A program made the position numbers and the translations under genes. The notes beneath the pieces were generated by a model. The model worked only from the letters and a program-made list of their open reading frames with translations, had not been told where the DNA came from and did no database searches. From NCBI RefSeq assembly GCF_002394865.1, contig NZ_DGUZ01000013.1:97656-161655 (forward strand): DNA of 64,000 nucleotides, given 5' to 3'. Below are positions 35,554 to 45,206 of the stretch, in pieces; positions within the stretch are counted from its first letter, which is position 1, and each line of letters begins with the position of its first letter. The stretch comes from Fibrobacter sp. UBA4297 (lineage in GTDB: Bacteria > Fibrobacterota > Fibrobacteria > Fibrobacterales > Fibrobacteraceae).

Positions 35554-37020
35554 GTGAAAAAGAAAAAATTTATTCTATTGCCGTTTATGGCGTTCGTCCT
35601 ATCGTCCTGCTTATTTGATACGGATGACGATGGCTTGTCTAATTGGCTCTCGGATCAGGGAATGCCCAGCAGCTATAAAGTCCAGACGGTGACGGTTGAT
35701 GACCTGAATCCCTTGTCTGTCGAAATTACCCGTGACACTCTCCCCGAAAACGCCGGAACTCGCGGATTGTTGGGCACTGTGCCCGGCATGTCTTTCGATG
35801 CCGTATTTGATTTTGCACTGGATAGCGCTTTCCTTGACACTCTGAGCTCTGCGGATTCCGTAAAATCATATGTGCATTTGTGGCTTTTAGATTCGTACTA
35901 TGGTGCAAAAGATTTGCCGTCGGATTTTTTCCCGATTAAAGAAGACTTGCAACTGAATGTCAGCTGGATCCTTTCGGAAAAGCTGAGTGCGAAAGAATAT
36001 AAGGATATTGAATCCATTAGCGATTCCGTCTGGTTCTACGAACTGGAATCCTGGAAACCGCAGAAGACGACGGACACCACTATTTCGGTCTCGGTAGTCT
36101 CAAAGGAGTCTATCCTGGCTATGGAAACCCCGATGACTCTGGATTTGCCGAGTGCTTTTGTGAACGATATCCGCAAGAACTCGGGCAATCGCCGTTTGCA
36201 GCTCCGCCTGTCTGCGCCCAAGGCCGCCCATGTATTCCGTTTCTATGGTGCATGGTCCCTGAAATACCATCCGCAGTTCTTTATGGTGGCAACGAAGAAG
36301 AAAGTCTTCCCAAAGATGTTTAAGCCTAAGCATGCCGCAACGATTTACTCAAATCGCGAAGATTGCTCGGACTGCCTTGTGTTGCACGGCGGCAACTACG
36401 ATTCTCTTATCGTGGAATTCCCGTCCAAGCCTATCATGAAGGCTCTCTCGGATTTCTATGGCGATGAATTCCCGTACGCAGGTGGTGACGACGTGCGCCA
36501 AGCGGTTGTTATGGCTGAAATGACGTTCTTCAGGGACGATTCCAAGGGTAGCCAGGAATTGAAATTCCCAATGGTTGTTCTTGCCGGCAGTTTCTTGGAT
36601 AGCGCTGATACAGTGATGCGTCGAACGGAAGGTTATTACAAGTTCAACAAGGACGTTGTTAAGGAACATGGTCACCAGAATCTTGTGTTCCATGAAGGCG
36701 ATTCGCTTTCGTTGCAGGTAACGGACGGCATGCGTAATTTCATCAACAGGGCCAACGACGGCAGAACGTTCAAGATGATAATGAGTCTTGGCAATTCGAT
36801 TGTCTTGGACAAGGATACTGTTTTCCGCGCTCGGGTAAGTACAAGAACCGATACGATTAAGACGGTGATTGCTTCGGGCGATACGTTGAAGTATGCGACC
36901 GGGGATACGCTTTACATGACGTTCCCGGATGTGGACTATGCCCGCTATGATTTTACCTCGATTAAAAATAAGCCCGCTAGACTCAAATTGTGGCTTGCCT
37001 CTAAGCGCGGGGAGGACTAA
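35554..37020 (+). CDS. Lipoprotein of unknown function, partner of an outer-membrane protein
   Basis: The protein has 488 residues from a GTG start. The signal MKKKKFILLPFMAFVLSSC ends in an LSSC lipobox. After it comes an Asp-rich stretch (FDTDDDGLSNWLSDQG). The rest is beta-rich with repeated D-T-L and D-S-V turns (DTLKYATGDTLYMTFPDVDY near the C-terminus). I do not recognise a family. The stop overlaps the start of the next gene (TAATG), so the lipoprotein and the barrel protein are probably made together and may work as one outer-membrane unit. Confidence 0.75.
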   Translation: MKKKKFILLPFMAFVLSSCLFDTDDDGLSNWLSDQGMPSSYKVQTVTVDDLNPLSVEITRDTLPENAGTRGLLGTVPGMSFDAVFDFALDSAFLDTLSSADSVKSYVHLWLLDSYYGAKDLPSDFFPIKEDLQLNVSWILSEKLSAKEYKDIESISDSVWFYELESWKPQKTTDTTISVSVVSKESILAMETPMTLDLPSAFVNDIRKNSGNRRLQLRLSAPKAAHVFRFYGAWSLKYHPQFFMVATKKKVFPKMFKPKHAATIYSNREDCSDCLVLHGGNYDSLIVEFPSKPIMKALSDFYGDEFPYAGGDDVRQAVVMAEMTFFRDDSKGSQELKFPMVVLAGSFLDSADTVMRRTEGYYKFNKDVVKEHGHQNLVFHEGDSLSLQVTDGMRNFINRANDGRTFKMIMSLGNSIVLDKDTVFRARVSTRTDTIKTVIASGDTLKYATGDTLYMTFPDVDYARYDFTSIKNKPARLKLWLASKRGED

Positions 37021-38261
37021 TGAAAAAGTTTATCAGTGCTTTACTTTGTGTTTCGAGTTTTTCCTTTGCGTCGATGATTGGACTTGATGCTCTCGGTCAA
37101 GAGCAGATTGCAGGCGGTTCCACGGCTATGGCGGGGCGGGGCTTTGCTGGTAGTGCAAAGACTGGCGATGCCGAGGGTGTTTCTGTCGTGAACCCGGCGC
37201 GTCAGGCGTTTGATTCCAAGGTTTCGTTTAACTTGAACTTCCTGTTCGATGTCTCGTCGGCAGATCGTTCAAATTCTCATTTCACGAAGACGACCGTCTC
37301 TTTGCCGTCGATGAACCTCACGTTCCCGATGAATGATTTTGGATCGCTCGGTTTTTCGCTGTGGCAGCATTACGCATCTACGATGCGCGAGGACATTGAA
37401 AACGAAGAAGAACAGTGGAACGCCGAAATCGAGTACCAGAGTTCCATCTATGAACTGGTGCCGTCTTATGCCATTAGGCTTCCGTTCTACCGTGTCGTCT
37501 CTCTCGGTTTCTCGGCTCACTTTGTGATGGGCAGCTTTAATCGCGACCTCACGCTTGGCCCTAATCACGACGACGTTGACGAAGGCGACATCTGGGCTAC
37601 AAACGATGCCGATGTTACGGACCATGTGACGGGCGACTGGAAAATCAAGAACTCGGCATATTTCACTTTTGCCGCTCAGTATCGTGGCCGCATGGCTTCG
37701 TACTTCTTCTCGTTTACGACGCCTTACACGCTCAAGAACGAACTGGAATACAACTTTAGATTTAGCGAGTTGGATACGCTTGCTCCGACCAAGCTTACTC
37801 GTCGCATCAAGGTCCCTGCAATGCTTGCAACTGGTGTCAACTACCGCCTCAACAAGCGCCATAATGTGATGGCCGATGTGGCTTGGCGTGCTTGGGACAA
37901 TGATATTGAAAACGCTGCGGGAAGCTGGAACATGTCCAAGGTGACAAAGACCCAGAATGATTTTAATATTTCTGTCGGCTACCAGCGTGATGGAAGTGAT
38001 ATCTTTTACGATTCCTACTGGGATCGCATTACGTATAGAGCCGGTCTTTGGTACAAGAACTGGTATGTTGAAGATGTTTCTGAAATTGGTGGATCTATCG
38101 GTGCCGGATTCCCGCTTGGGCGTAAGGGCACGATGCTTGATTTCGCTATTCAGGGTGGGGTTCGCCTGACTGATGACGACCGCAACTGGAGCGAATCCTT
38201 TATTGGTATTCGTCTAGGCTTGGTTGGTGTTGGTAATTGGGGCAAGACCCGTGGTCAGTAA
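37020..38261 (+). CDS. Outer-membrane beta-barrel protein, PorV/FadL-like
   Basis: The protein has 413 residues. Signal peptide MKKFISALLCVSSFSFAS. The mature start (LGQEQIAGGSTAMAGRGFAGSA...GVSVVNPARQAF) is typical of the PorV/UPF0164/FadL-type barrels. Alternating hydrophobic strands continue through the protein (KKTEV-like basic turns, YFTFAAQYRGRMASYFFSF, VMADVAWRAWDN) to the C-terminus, IRLGLVGVGNW. PorV is a shuttle of type IX secretion, but many Fibrobacter-lineage paralogues exist, so no specific role is assigned. It is translationally coupled to the lipoprotein gene upstream. Confidence 0.72.
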   Translation: MKKFISALLCVSSFSFASMIGLDALGQEQIAGGSTAMAGRGFAGSAKTGDAEGVSVVNPARQAFDSKVSFNLNFLFDVSSADRSNSHFTKTTVSLPSMNLTFPMNDFGSLGFSLWQHYASTMREDIENEEEQWNAEIEYQSSIYELVPSYAIRLPFYRVVSLGFSAHFVMGSFNRDLTLGPNHDDVDEGDIWATNDADVTDHVTGDWKIKNSAYFTFAAQYRGRMASYFFSFTTPYTLKNELEYNFRFSELDTLAPTKLTRRIKVPAMLATGVNYRLNKRHNVMADVAWRAWDNDIENAAGSWNMSKVTKTQNDFNISVGYQRDGSDIFYDSYWDRITYRAGLWYKNWYVEDVSEIGGSIGAGFPLGRKGTMLDFAIQGGVRLTDDDRNWSESFIGIRLGLVGVGNWGKTRGQ

Positions 38262-38283
38262 GATTTAATAGAAGGAGATCGAA

Positions 38284-39570
38284 ATGACTACTAAGAAGAA
38301 AGAAGAGGATGTTAAGAAGACCGTTGCAAAGAAGACGGCTTCTGCGAAGGTTTCTGAAAAGAAGACTGTAACGAAGGTCGCTTCGGAAAAGAAGACGGCC
38401 GCAAAGGCTACAAAGTCTGCCGAAGAAAAGGCTACGAAGGCTCCGGCAAAGAAGGCTGCTGCATCGACTAGCAAAGTGACTGTAGCAAAGGCTGCCGAAA
38501 AGAAGGCTGTCGCTAAAAAGCCGGCTGCAACTGTTGAAAAGGTTGCTGCTAAGGCAGCTCCGGCAAAGAAGACCGTAAAGGCTAAGGCCGAAAAGGCTGA
38601 AAAGCCGGCTACAAAGGCCGCTGCAAAGACCGCCAAGGTTTCTGAAAAGACTGCAAAGTCTGTTGCCGCTGCTAAGAAGGTCGTGAAGGCTGCAACGAAG
38701 GCCAAGAAGGTCGATGTTGAAGTTGTAGAAACTCCGAATGGTTCGACAAGCTCACCAACCGGTACGGTTAAAAAGGCTTCCGCTCCGGAAGCTTTGCCGC
38801 AATCCTTTGATGCCGAATACCTCGTGCTCATGCAAAAGGATCCGAACTGGATGCAGGCCTTCTGGGAAGTATCCGAAGAACGTATCAAGGCTGCCAAGAA
38901 GGGCAAGGGTAAGCTTGTGCTTCGCTTGTTCGACATCTCGAACGACTTGACCGTGAAGCGTAACAAGAAGCTCAAGTTCCACGATATCGAAGTTCCGGCA
39001 GACGCCCGTAGCTGGTATGTGGAAAACAAGGCTACTCAGAACTGCGCTGCAGCTCTCGGCGTGGTTGCCGCTGGCAAGTTCGAACCGCTCGTCGAAGCAG
39101 GCCCGATGCAGACATTCACGCTCGAAGGTTCCGAAGTGAATACGGACAACGTATTTGTCCGTGCTTCCCTCGGCGGGGCAACTCTCGGTGGCTTTGGCAG
39201 CTCGGGACTTTCTTCGATGTCTGCAAAGAACTGGCTTGAATCGCTTTCGAGCTCTTCGGGCTCCATGTTCTCTGGCGCACTTTCCAGTGCCGCTCTCAAG
39301 AGCAACAAGCTTGAACTCCCGAAGGATTCCGTGAACTACGGCAAGGACTTCTTCTTGTGGGTGAAGACCCGCTTGATCGTCTACGGTGGCACGCGTCCGG
39401 ACGCACACTTGCAGGTGCGTGGCGAACCGTTCCCGCTCAACCCGGATGGCACCTTCAGCTTTGAAGAAGACCTCCCGGACGTGACGAAGATTATCCCAGT
39501 CTTTGCGACCGATAAGGATGGCGATTTCCCGACGACAATCGTCCCGATCGTAGTGAAGCGCACGGAATAA
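38284..39570 (+). CDS. DUF4912 protein with histone-H1-like Lys/Ala tail
   Basis: The protein has 428 residues. Residues 1-155 are almost only Lys, Ala, Thr, Val and Glu in KKTxAKK-like repeats, resembling eukaryotic H1 or bacterial Hc1-type tails. Residues about 168-290 are a DUF4912 domain (SFDAEYLVLMQKDPNWMQAF, then WEVSEERI, then LVLRLFDIS). A Gly/Ser-rich linker follows, then a C-terminal beta domain with RPDAHLQVRGEPFPLNPDGTF. DUF4912 proteins often neighbour GH57 branching enzymes, and here the GH57 start overlaps the stop (TAATG). A role in glycogen binding or metabolism is likely. The basic tail could bind nucleic acid or acidic polymers. Confidence 0.8.
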   Translation: MTTKKKEEDVKKTVAKKTASAKVSEKKTVTKVASEKKTAAKATKSAEEKATKAPAKKAAASTSKVTVAKAAEKKAVAKKPAATVEKVAAKAAPAKKTVKAKAEKAEKPATKAAAKTAKVSEKTAKSVAAAKKVVKAATKAKKVDVEVVETPNGSTSSPTGTVKKASAPEALPQSFDAEYLVLMQKDPNWMQAFWEVSEERIKAAKKGKGKLVLRLFDISNDLTVKRNKKLKFHDIEVPADARSWYVENKATQNCAAALGVVAAGKFEPLVEAGPMQTFTLEGSEVNTDNVFVRASLGGATLGGFGSSGLSSMSAKNWLESLSSSSGSMFSGALSSAALKSNKLELPKDSVNYGKDFFLWVKTRLIVYGGTRPDAHLQVRGEPFPLNPDGTFSFEEDLPDVTKIIPVFATDKDGDFPTTIVPIVVKRTE

Positions 39571-41201
39571 TGGCAAAGCCTGGTCGCGTACATCTTTTGC
39601 TTCACGCTCATTTGCCTTTTGTGCGTGAACCCTCTTTTGACCGGTTCTTGGAAGAGAACTGGTTTTTTGAGGCTATGGCGGAGACGTATTTGCCCATCAT
39701 CCAGATGCTCAACCGTCTGGAAGAAAAGGGCGTGCCGGGCACTTTAAATTTTAGCGTTTCATCGGCGCTTTTAGCGATGCTTACGGATAAGCTTTTGCTT
39801 ACCCGTTTTTCGGCGCATTTGCACAAACAGCTTGAACTGATTGAACGCGAAAAAGTCCGCTTCCAGGGCAATTCCGAGCTTATGGAAGTGGTGGATTTTT
39901 ATTACCGCAGACAGCTTGCGCTCATCAATACCTGGGAGCGCGATTGCGGTTGCGAAATTGTCCCTGCATTAAAGCGCTTGGAGCAGATTGGAAAAATCAA
40001 CTTGCTCACGTGCGTGGGGACGCACCCGTTTTTGCCTGCGTACCAGAACGATATTGATGCCATCCGCCTGCAGCTGAAGATTACAGTCCGTGCTTTTGAG
40101 GACGCTTTTGGCAAAAAGCCTCGTGGGCTGTGGCTCCCGGAGTGTGGCTATTTTGAAGGCTTGGATGCGATTCTTGCAGAATATGGATTCAAGTATTTCT
40201 TCCTGGAAACGCACGGCGTGCTCTTGGCAAAGCCTGCGCCGAAGTATGGCGTGTTCTCGCCTATCAAGACTCCGGCAGGGCTTTATTGCATGGGCCGCGA
40301 ACAGAGCAGTTCCATGGAAGTCTGGAGCCGCAAAACGGGTTACCCGGGGCATCCGGAATACCGCGAGTTCTTTAAGGATATTGCTCACGAACGCGAAAGC
40401 GAGTATCTAGGCGATTACTTCTTGGCGGCGGGTGCACATATCGAAACGGGCCTCAAGTATTACCGCATCACGGGAAGTGAAGACAAGAAAATTTATCGTC
40501 CGTGGAATGCGCTCCGCTTGGTAGAAGACCACGCGCGACTTTTTGTCGCCAATCGCGAAGCGACTGTGTCGAGCTTGCTTCCGAACATGGATGGCAATAA
40601 GGTCTCGATTCTTTGCCCGTACGATGCGGAACTTTTTGGACACTGGTGGTTCGAAGGTCCGCTGTTCATCGAGAAGATGTTTGAACGCGCGGCAAGCTCG
40701 AGCGTGGTCGAGATGGCTTCTCTTGAAGATTCGATTCGCGAGCCTGCGGATAAAGACGTTCACAAGCCTATTTTCTCGTCGTGGGGCGAGGGCGGCTTTG
40801 GTGAAGTCTGGATGAATGACGAAGTCGCTTTCCAATACCCGATGTTCTTTAGAATGCGTAAGATGATGGACGATTTGAAGTCGCGCATTTCTAAAGTAGC
40901 AGGGAAGGCTTCTGGGAATGCTCATGGAGTGGCACGCGGTAAGGACTGCGCAAAGCCAGCGACGATGAAACGATTTCTTGCGCAGATGGCGCGTGAACTC
41001 GTGCTGTTCCAAGCTTCGGACTGGGCGTTCATGATTCATAACAATTCGGCGGCGGATTACGCACGTTCCCGCTTGAACGGACATTATGAAAATGTCTGTG
41101 CGCTTTATAAAGAAACGGTGAAGGCAAATCCCGATACCAAGTTGCTCAAGAAGTTAGAACAAAAGAATAATTTGTTCCCGTTCATTGCGGAATGTTTGTA
41201 A
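39570..41201 (+). CDS. GH57 family 1,4-alpha-glucan branching enzyme (DUF1957)
   Basis: The protein has 543 residues. The start GRVHLLLHAHLPFVRE and the long barrel match GH57 branching enzymes, which transfer glucan chains to form alpha-1,6 branches in glycogen. The catalytic nucleophile is expected at Glu191 (GLWLPECGYF) and the acid/base at Asp352 (CPYDAELFGHWWFEG). The C-terminal helical domain carries VLFQASDWAFMIHNNSAADY, typical of the AmyC-type C-terminal domain. It is encoded directly after the DUF4912 gene with overlapping codons. Fibrobacter is known to store glycogen, so a role there is expected. Confidence 0.9.
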   Translation: MAKPGRVHLLLHAHLPFVREPSFDRFLEENWFFEAMAETYLPIIQMLNRLEEKGVPGTLNFSVSSALLAMLTDKLLLTRFSAHLHKQLELIEREKVRFQGNSELMEVVDFYYRRQLALINTWERDCGCEIVPALKRLEQIGKINLLTCVGTHPFLPAYQNDIDAIRLQLKITVRAFEDAFGKKPRGLWLPECGYFEGLDAILAEYGFKYFFLETHGVLLAKPAPKYGVFSPIKTPAGLYCMGREQSSSMEVWSRKTGYPGHPEYREFFKDIAHERESEYLGDYFLAAGAHIETGLKYYRITGSEDKKIYRPWNALRLVEDHARLFVANREATVSSLLPNMDGNKVSILCPYDAELFGHWWFEGPLFIEKMFERAASSSVVEMASLEDSIREPADKDVHKPIFSSWGEGGFGEVWMNDEVAFQYPMFFRMRKMMDDLKSRISKVAGKASGNAHGVARGKDCAKPATMKRFLAQMARELVLFQASDWAFMIHNNSAADYARSRLNGHYENVCALYKETVKANPDTKLLKKLEQKNNLFPFIAECL

Positions 41202-41221
41202 TGGCCTAATGTAGGCTTTGT

Positions 41222-42637
41222 ATGATAAAGAGAATTTGTCTTTGGGTTGTTGCGTTTGCGAGTGCGGTGCTTGCTAATGAAATTCCAGAGCGAGCAGAAG
41301 CTGAAGGTGGAACGGACCATATTTATTTTAACGGGAAAGAGTGCCGTATTGTAACTCATCCCCTCAATGAGTTTATCGCCAAACATTATGCGGAGTGGCC
41401 ATTTAGACCATCAAGTGCTCGCCCTGCATACGGAAATCCTCCTTTGTACACGTATTTTATTCCCAAAGATGGTGGTGGCTATTTAGCTTATTGGAGCATT
41501 CGAGATTCTTCGCTTTATTTGGATAGCGTGACCATTAATTCCAAGTTGCGTGTTGTGCCTCTTATTCGCAATATTCACTATTTAAAGGGGAAAGACAATA
41601 CAATTGTATCGGTAAGTATTCCTCCGCAAGAAATTGTATTGAATACATCTGCAGAAAAACGAGCTGTAAAAATTCAAAAGAGCGAACCGTTGTTTGCAAA
41701 TTTTGTCAGCGACACGATTGAATTTGATTGTGGAAGGTCTCACGTTTATAAAAGTGTTGTGAGAGAAGGCAAAGTAATTTCGTTGCCTAAAGAATTGTCG
41801 TATGGAGAAAAACTTTATTATAAAAATAGTGATGAAAATCCTATCCCAAAGCCCTATCGCGAGTTTTCGTCTCCATTTGAAAACTATTATAAGATTTTGG
41901 ATAGCCTTCGTATTGCGATAGATGTTATGAATAGTGAGGATAGGCTTGCGCAATTACGCGAGGATCCGAGGCTTAAATGGTTTGAAAAAATATTTAATAT
42001 AAATGCAGTCGATTTTGATCGTGGTCATCCTATATATGCTAGTGATGAAGGACGTTCTTTCTATGTCACACCTAAAGGAGATACACCTTTTAAAGAGATT
42101 CTTTTGGGATTAAAACATAATGAAAATCCTATTGAAGCGGTCAAATTGTTTTTAAAAACGATTATGGTCATGCAGAAAAATCCTTCGTTCGAAAAATGGT
42201 TGCGGTATAAAATTCCTTTAATGAATTACTATCAAGTTTACCTTGAAAAACGCGATTCGTTATTTGTTCTTTGGGAATCAATTGATATAGACTCTCTTTG
42301 GAAAGATGTTGGCATGAATGGCGAGTATGTTGGAACGTTAAGCTTTATTAATGAGGCTGTCCCTCAGTATGAATTTATTTTAAGCGATAATGGGGATGTC
42401 CTTGTGACTTGGGCTTTTGTTCCTGAAAATGAAAATTTTTATAATATCGCATCTGACAATACGGATCCCTTTTTTGCAATGCAAGGAATAAAACTTGTTG
42501 CTCGTATGAAACCGTGCAATCATCCTAATTTTAATATTAAGATAACTGAGGCTAATAAGAATGCATTGTTTTTCGATTACCTCATTATCCGCAATGACGG
42601 TACAATCGAATACGGCCCGAAATCGGGGGATAAGTAA
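41222..42637 (+). CDS. Exported protein A1 of a duplicated A-B pair (unknown family)
   Basis: 471 residues with a cleavable signal peptide (IKRICLWVVAFASAVLA). No known family is recognised. An N-terminal module (EGGTDHIYFNGKECRIVTHP, NEFIAKHYAEWPFRP, then VSIPPQEIVLNTSAEKR) is shared only with A2. The C-terminal half shares with A2, B1 and B2 the elements FYVTPKG, KNPSFEKWL, (S/N)D(N)GDV and the tail YLIIRNDGTIEYGPKSGD. Coding sequence is visibly more AT-rich than the GH57 gene 20 bases upstream (many AAA, TTT, TTA codons), suggesting acquisition. It is followed by B1 after a 21-base gap. Confidence 0.7.
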   Translation: MIKRICLWVVAFASAVLANEIPERAEAEGGTDHIYFNGKECRIVTHPLNEFIAKHYAEWPFRPSSARPAYGNPPLYTYFIPKDGGGYLAYWSIRDSSLYLDSVTINSKLRVVPLIRNIHYLKGKDNTIVSVSIPPQEIVLNTSAEKRAVKIQKSEPLFANFVSDTIEFDCGRSHVYKSVVREGKVISLPKELSYGEKLYYKNSDENPIPKPYREFSSPFENYYKILDSLRIAIDVMNSEDRLAQLREDPRLKWFEKIFNINAVDFDRGHPIYASDEGRSFYVTPKGDTPFKEILLGLKHNENPIEAVKLFLKTIMVMQKNPSFEKWLRYKIPLMNYYQVYLEKRDSLFVLWESIDIDSLWKDVGMNGEYVGTLSFINEAVPQYEFILSDNGDVLVTWAFVPENENFYNIASDNTDPFFAMQGIKLVARMKPCNHPNFNIKITEANKNALFFDYLIIRNDGTIEYGPKSGDK

Positions 42638-42658
42638 GTTTTGACGAGGGTGTTTTTG

Positions 42659-43636
42659 ATGATAAAGAAAATTAGTTTTGTCGTTTGCTTATTACTTTTT
42701 TTGGATGTTTATGCTTGTAAATACACGCCTGGTCCTTGTGAAAATAAACTCATAAAGGTGGAGACTTGCCCTGGTATCCGTGATGATATGGCTTGTGCAC
42801 GGCTTGATCCGAAATTTAAGGATTTTGAAAATTTTTTTGATGTTGAAAAAGTAAGATCAGATAGACGGTTTGATAGTCGTTGTGAAGATATTGGGAAAAA
42901 TTTTACTTTTTATGTAACGCCTAAAGTTAAAATACCGCTTGAAAGTATAATTTTTAAATTCGAAATGACTTTTGCGGATAGTTTGTTTAAAAAATCTCCA
43001 ATAGATGCTGTAGAATCTTTTAAGAAAATGGCGGCTGCTATCCATAAAAATCCATCTTTCGAAAAATGGTTGGAAAAAAATGCTAAGGAACGTCGTGCAG
43101 AGGAAAAAGAGTCTCATCCATTATTAGTTTGTAAAAATATTGCCGTGATAGACAATCAAGAAGGTATATACGTTAAGGGTTATGCTTGGGAACCTATCGA
43201 AAATATTTGGAATGAAATAGGAATGTCTGGTAAATATGTTGGTTCGTTAACTTTTTGCAAGGCTCCGGATTGTTGGTGTAATGTTAAACGTAAGATTAAA
43301 GTTGAACGATGTGGATCACTTGAATTCTTGTTAGGTGATAATGGGGATGTTTTCGTTCCTGAAATATGGAATATGAATTCTAAAAAGGAAAATATATTAG
43401 ATGTTTCTTGGAAAGAACTCGACCGTTTTGCTGATGGGTTGAAACAATGCGAGGTTCAAAAATCTTCTAAAGGGATTTTATCATATGTTGAAGATTTTCT
43501 GTGCAATCATTCTTTAGTTTCAGAAAAACGTTGCACGGAATGGCGTTCAAAATACTATAAGACTGAATACTGTGATTACCTCATTATCCGCCACGACGGT
43601 ACAATCGAATACGGTCCGAAATCAGGGGATTTGTAA
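42659..43636 (+). CDS. Exported Cys-rich protein B1 of the duplicated pair
   Basis: 325 residues from the ATG at 42659, chosen because GAGGG is placed 9 bases before it and the N-terminus becomes a signal peptide (IKKISFVVCLLLFLDVYA); a TTG 18 bases earlier is less likely. The mature part begins CKYTPGPCENKLIKVETCPG and has many cysteines, suggesting disulfides outside the cytoplasm; the Cys right after the signal could also be a lipidation site, but the preceding VYAC is a poor lipobox. It shares FYVTPKVKIP, HKNPSFEKWL, LLGDNGDVF and the tail DYLIIRHDGTIEYGPKSGD with the other members. Function unknown. Confidence 0.68.
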   Translation: MIKKISFVVCLLLFLDVYACKYTPGPCENKLIKVETCPGIRDDMACARLDPKFKDFENFFDVEKVRSDRRFDSRCEDIGKNFTFYVTPKVKIPLESIIFKFEMTFADSLFKKSPIDAVESFKKMAAAIHKNPSFEKWLEKNAKERRAEEKESHPLLVCKNIAVIDNQEGIYVKGYAWEPIENIWNEIGMSGKYVGSLTFCKAPDCWCNVKRKIKVERCGSLEFLLGDNGDVFVPEIWNMNSKKENILDVSWKELDRFADGLKQCEVQKSSKGILSYVEDFLCNHSLVSEKRCTEWRSKYYKTEYCDYLIIRHDGTIEYGPKSGDL

Positions 43637-43695
43637 GATCTTTTAATTTGGTACATAAAGCATCATGCCCGACTCATTTGCTCCTGTCCTACGCT

Positions 43696-43723
43696 GTCAT
43701 TCCCCACTTGATGGGGAATCTCC
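43696..43723. repeat. GTCAT-palindrome repeat copy between the duplicated pairs
   Basis: GTCATTCCCC...GGGGAATCTCC lies in the 121-base gap between B1 and A2, the only sizeable intergenic gap in the A-B block. Confidence 0.7.
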
Positions 43724-43757
43724 TTGTAATATTTATCAGTTTTTATAATTTGTAATT

Positions 43758-45185
43758 ATGATAAAGAAAATTTCGCTCTTGGTCGTTTTATTTGAGTGTT
43801 TAGTACTTGCGTATCAGACTCCTTTGATTGCGTATAAAGAAGGTGGGACGGACCATATTTATTTTAACGGAAAACAGTGCCGTATTTTAACGCATCCGCT
43901 TAACGAGTTCATTGCTAAACATTATGCGGAGTGGCCGTTTAGACCGATAAATGCATGTACAGGGCTTTGTAATAGCCCGATATTTGCTTATTTTGGTCCT
44001 GAAAATGGTGGCGGTTACACTGCTTTTTGGAGCTTTCAAGATTCAGCGCTTTATTTGGATAGCGTGAAAATAAATGCTTGTTCGCGCTCTTTATATACAA
44101 AGAGTGATGATCAAAGGGTCGTGTCGGTAAGTATTCCCCCGCAAGAAATTGTATTGAATACATCTGCTGAAAAACGGACTTTCAAAAGCCAAAACAGCGA
44201 ACCGTTGTTTGCAGATTTTGTTAGTGATACCGTAAAATTTGAATGTGAATCAGGTTATAGCAGCTATGTAAAAGAAGGAAGGGTTGTTTCTAAACCCCGA
44301 AAAACAGTATTTGAAGGATGGCTTATAGGAGGTACAAAACCTATAATGCAACGTAATTCCAAAAGAATGAATGCTGAACCAGATTCGCTGAGTCCAAATC
44401 TTTACCAAGAAGGAAACTCTCCGTTTGTTGCTTATTATAAAGTTTTAGACAGCCTTCGCCAAGTGCTAGATGATAAGGGAATGGAAGTGTATCTTGAGGA
44501 ATCGCGAATAGATCCGAGATTCAAAAAATTTGAGGATTTCTTTAAAATTAACGCGATAAGCACATGGTATTATGATTCAATGCATGAGGCAGATGATCGT
44601 TATGTTTTTTATGTATCGCCTAAAGGAAAAACTCCATTTAAAGAAATAATCTTTAGACTTCGCAAGTATGAAACATTTGAAAATGATCCGTCGGTGTATA
44701 TTAAGTTGTTCTTAAGAACTCTTATCGCCATTCGTAAAAATCCATCATTTGAAAAGTGGCTGGATTATAAAAGGCCTTTCATGAATTTTCAGGATATTGC
44801 CATTGTTCGTGAAGATGAAATCAATGTTCTTGTAGAGCCAACTTCAAGGGTAAGGGAAAAAATCTGGAGTGATGTTGGAATGAAAGGCGAGTATGTCGCT
44901 ACGATACGGTATCGAGATAATGATTTGCCTCAGTATGAATTTTGGTTAAGCGATAATGGTGATGTGCTCGTTACATTTGCGTTTGTTCCGAAAATGGAAA
45001 ATTTTTTCAATCTTAAAAATGGGACGATAATTCCATATGGAGGGTTCGATAGAATCGAAGCTCGCATAGAACGATGTGAAGGGTTCGACTCGAAAAAGAA
45101 TTCGTTTCGAGATGGCTATTGTAACTACCTCATCATCCGTAATGACGGTTCAATCGAATATGGCCCGAAATCAGGTGATTGGTAA
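43758..45185 (+). CDS. Exported protein A2 of the duplicated A-B pair
   Basis: 475 residues, signal peptide IKKISLLVVLFECLVLAY. It is a clear paralogue of A1: EGGTDHIYFNGKQCRILTHP, NEFIAKHYAEWPFRP and VSIPPQEIVLNTSAEKR are nearly unchanged, whereas the segment after about residue 155 has diverged and carries a short insertion (about residues 178-205). The core FYVSPKGKTPFKEIIF, KNPSFEKWL, DNGDVLVTFAFVP and the tail YLIIRNDGSIEYGPKSGD are kept. Conservation at both ends with a variable middle suggests selection on the ends. It is followed by B2 after a 21-base gap, exactly as A1 is by B1. Confidence 0.7.
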   Translation: MIKKISLLVVLFECLVLAYQTPLIAYKEGGTDHIYFNGKQCRILTHPLNEFIAKHYAEWPFRPINACTGLCNSPIFAYFGPENGGGYTAFWSFQDSALYLDSVKINACSRSLYTKSDDQRVVSVSIPPQEIVLNTSAEKRTFKSQNSEPLFADFVSDTVKFECESGYSSYVKEGRVVSKPRKTVFEGWLIGGTKPIMQRNSKRMNAEPDSLSPNLYQEGNSPFVAYYKVLDSLRQVLDDKGMEVYLEESRIDPRFKKFEDFFKINAISTWYYDSMHEADDRYVFYVSPKGKTPFKEIIFRLRKYETFENDPSVYIKLFLRTLIAIRKNPSFEKWLDYKRPFMNFQDIAIVREDEINVLVEPTSRVREKIWSDVGMKGEYVATIRYRDNDLPQYEFWLSDNGDVLVTFAFVPKMENFFNLKNGTIIPYGGFDRIEARIERCEGFDSKKNSFRDGYCNYLIIRNDGSIEYGPKSGDW

Positions 45186-45206
45186 TTTTTGACGAGGGTG
45201 TTTTTG

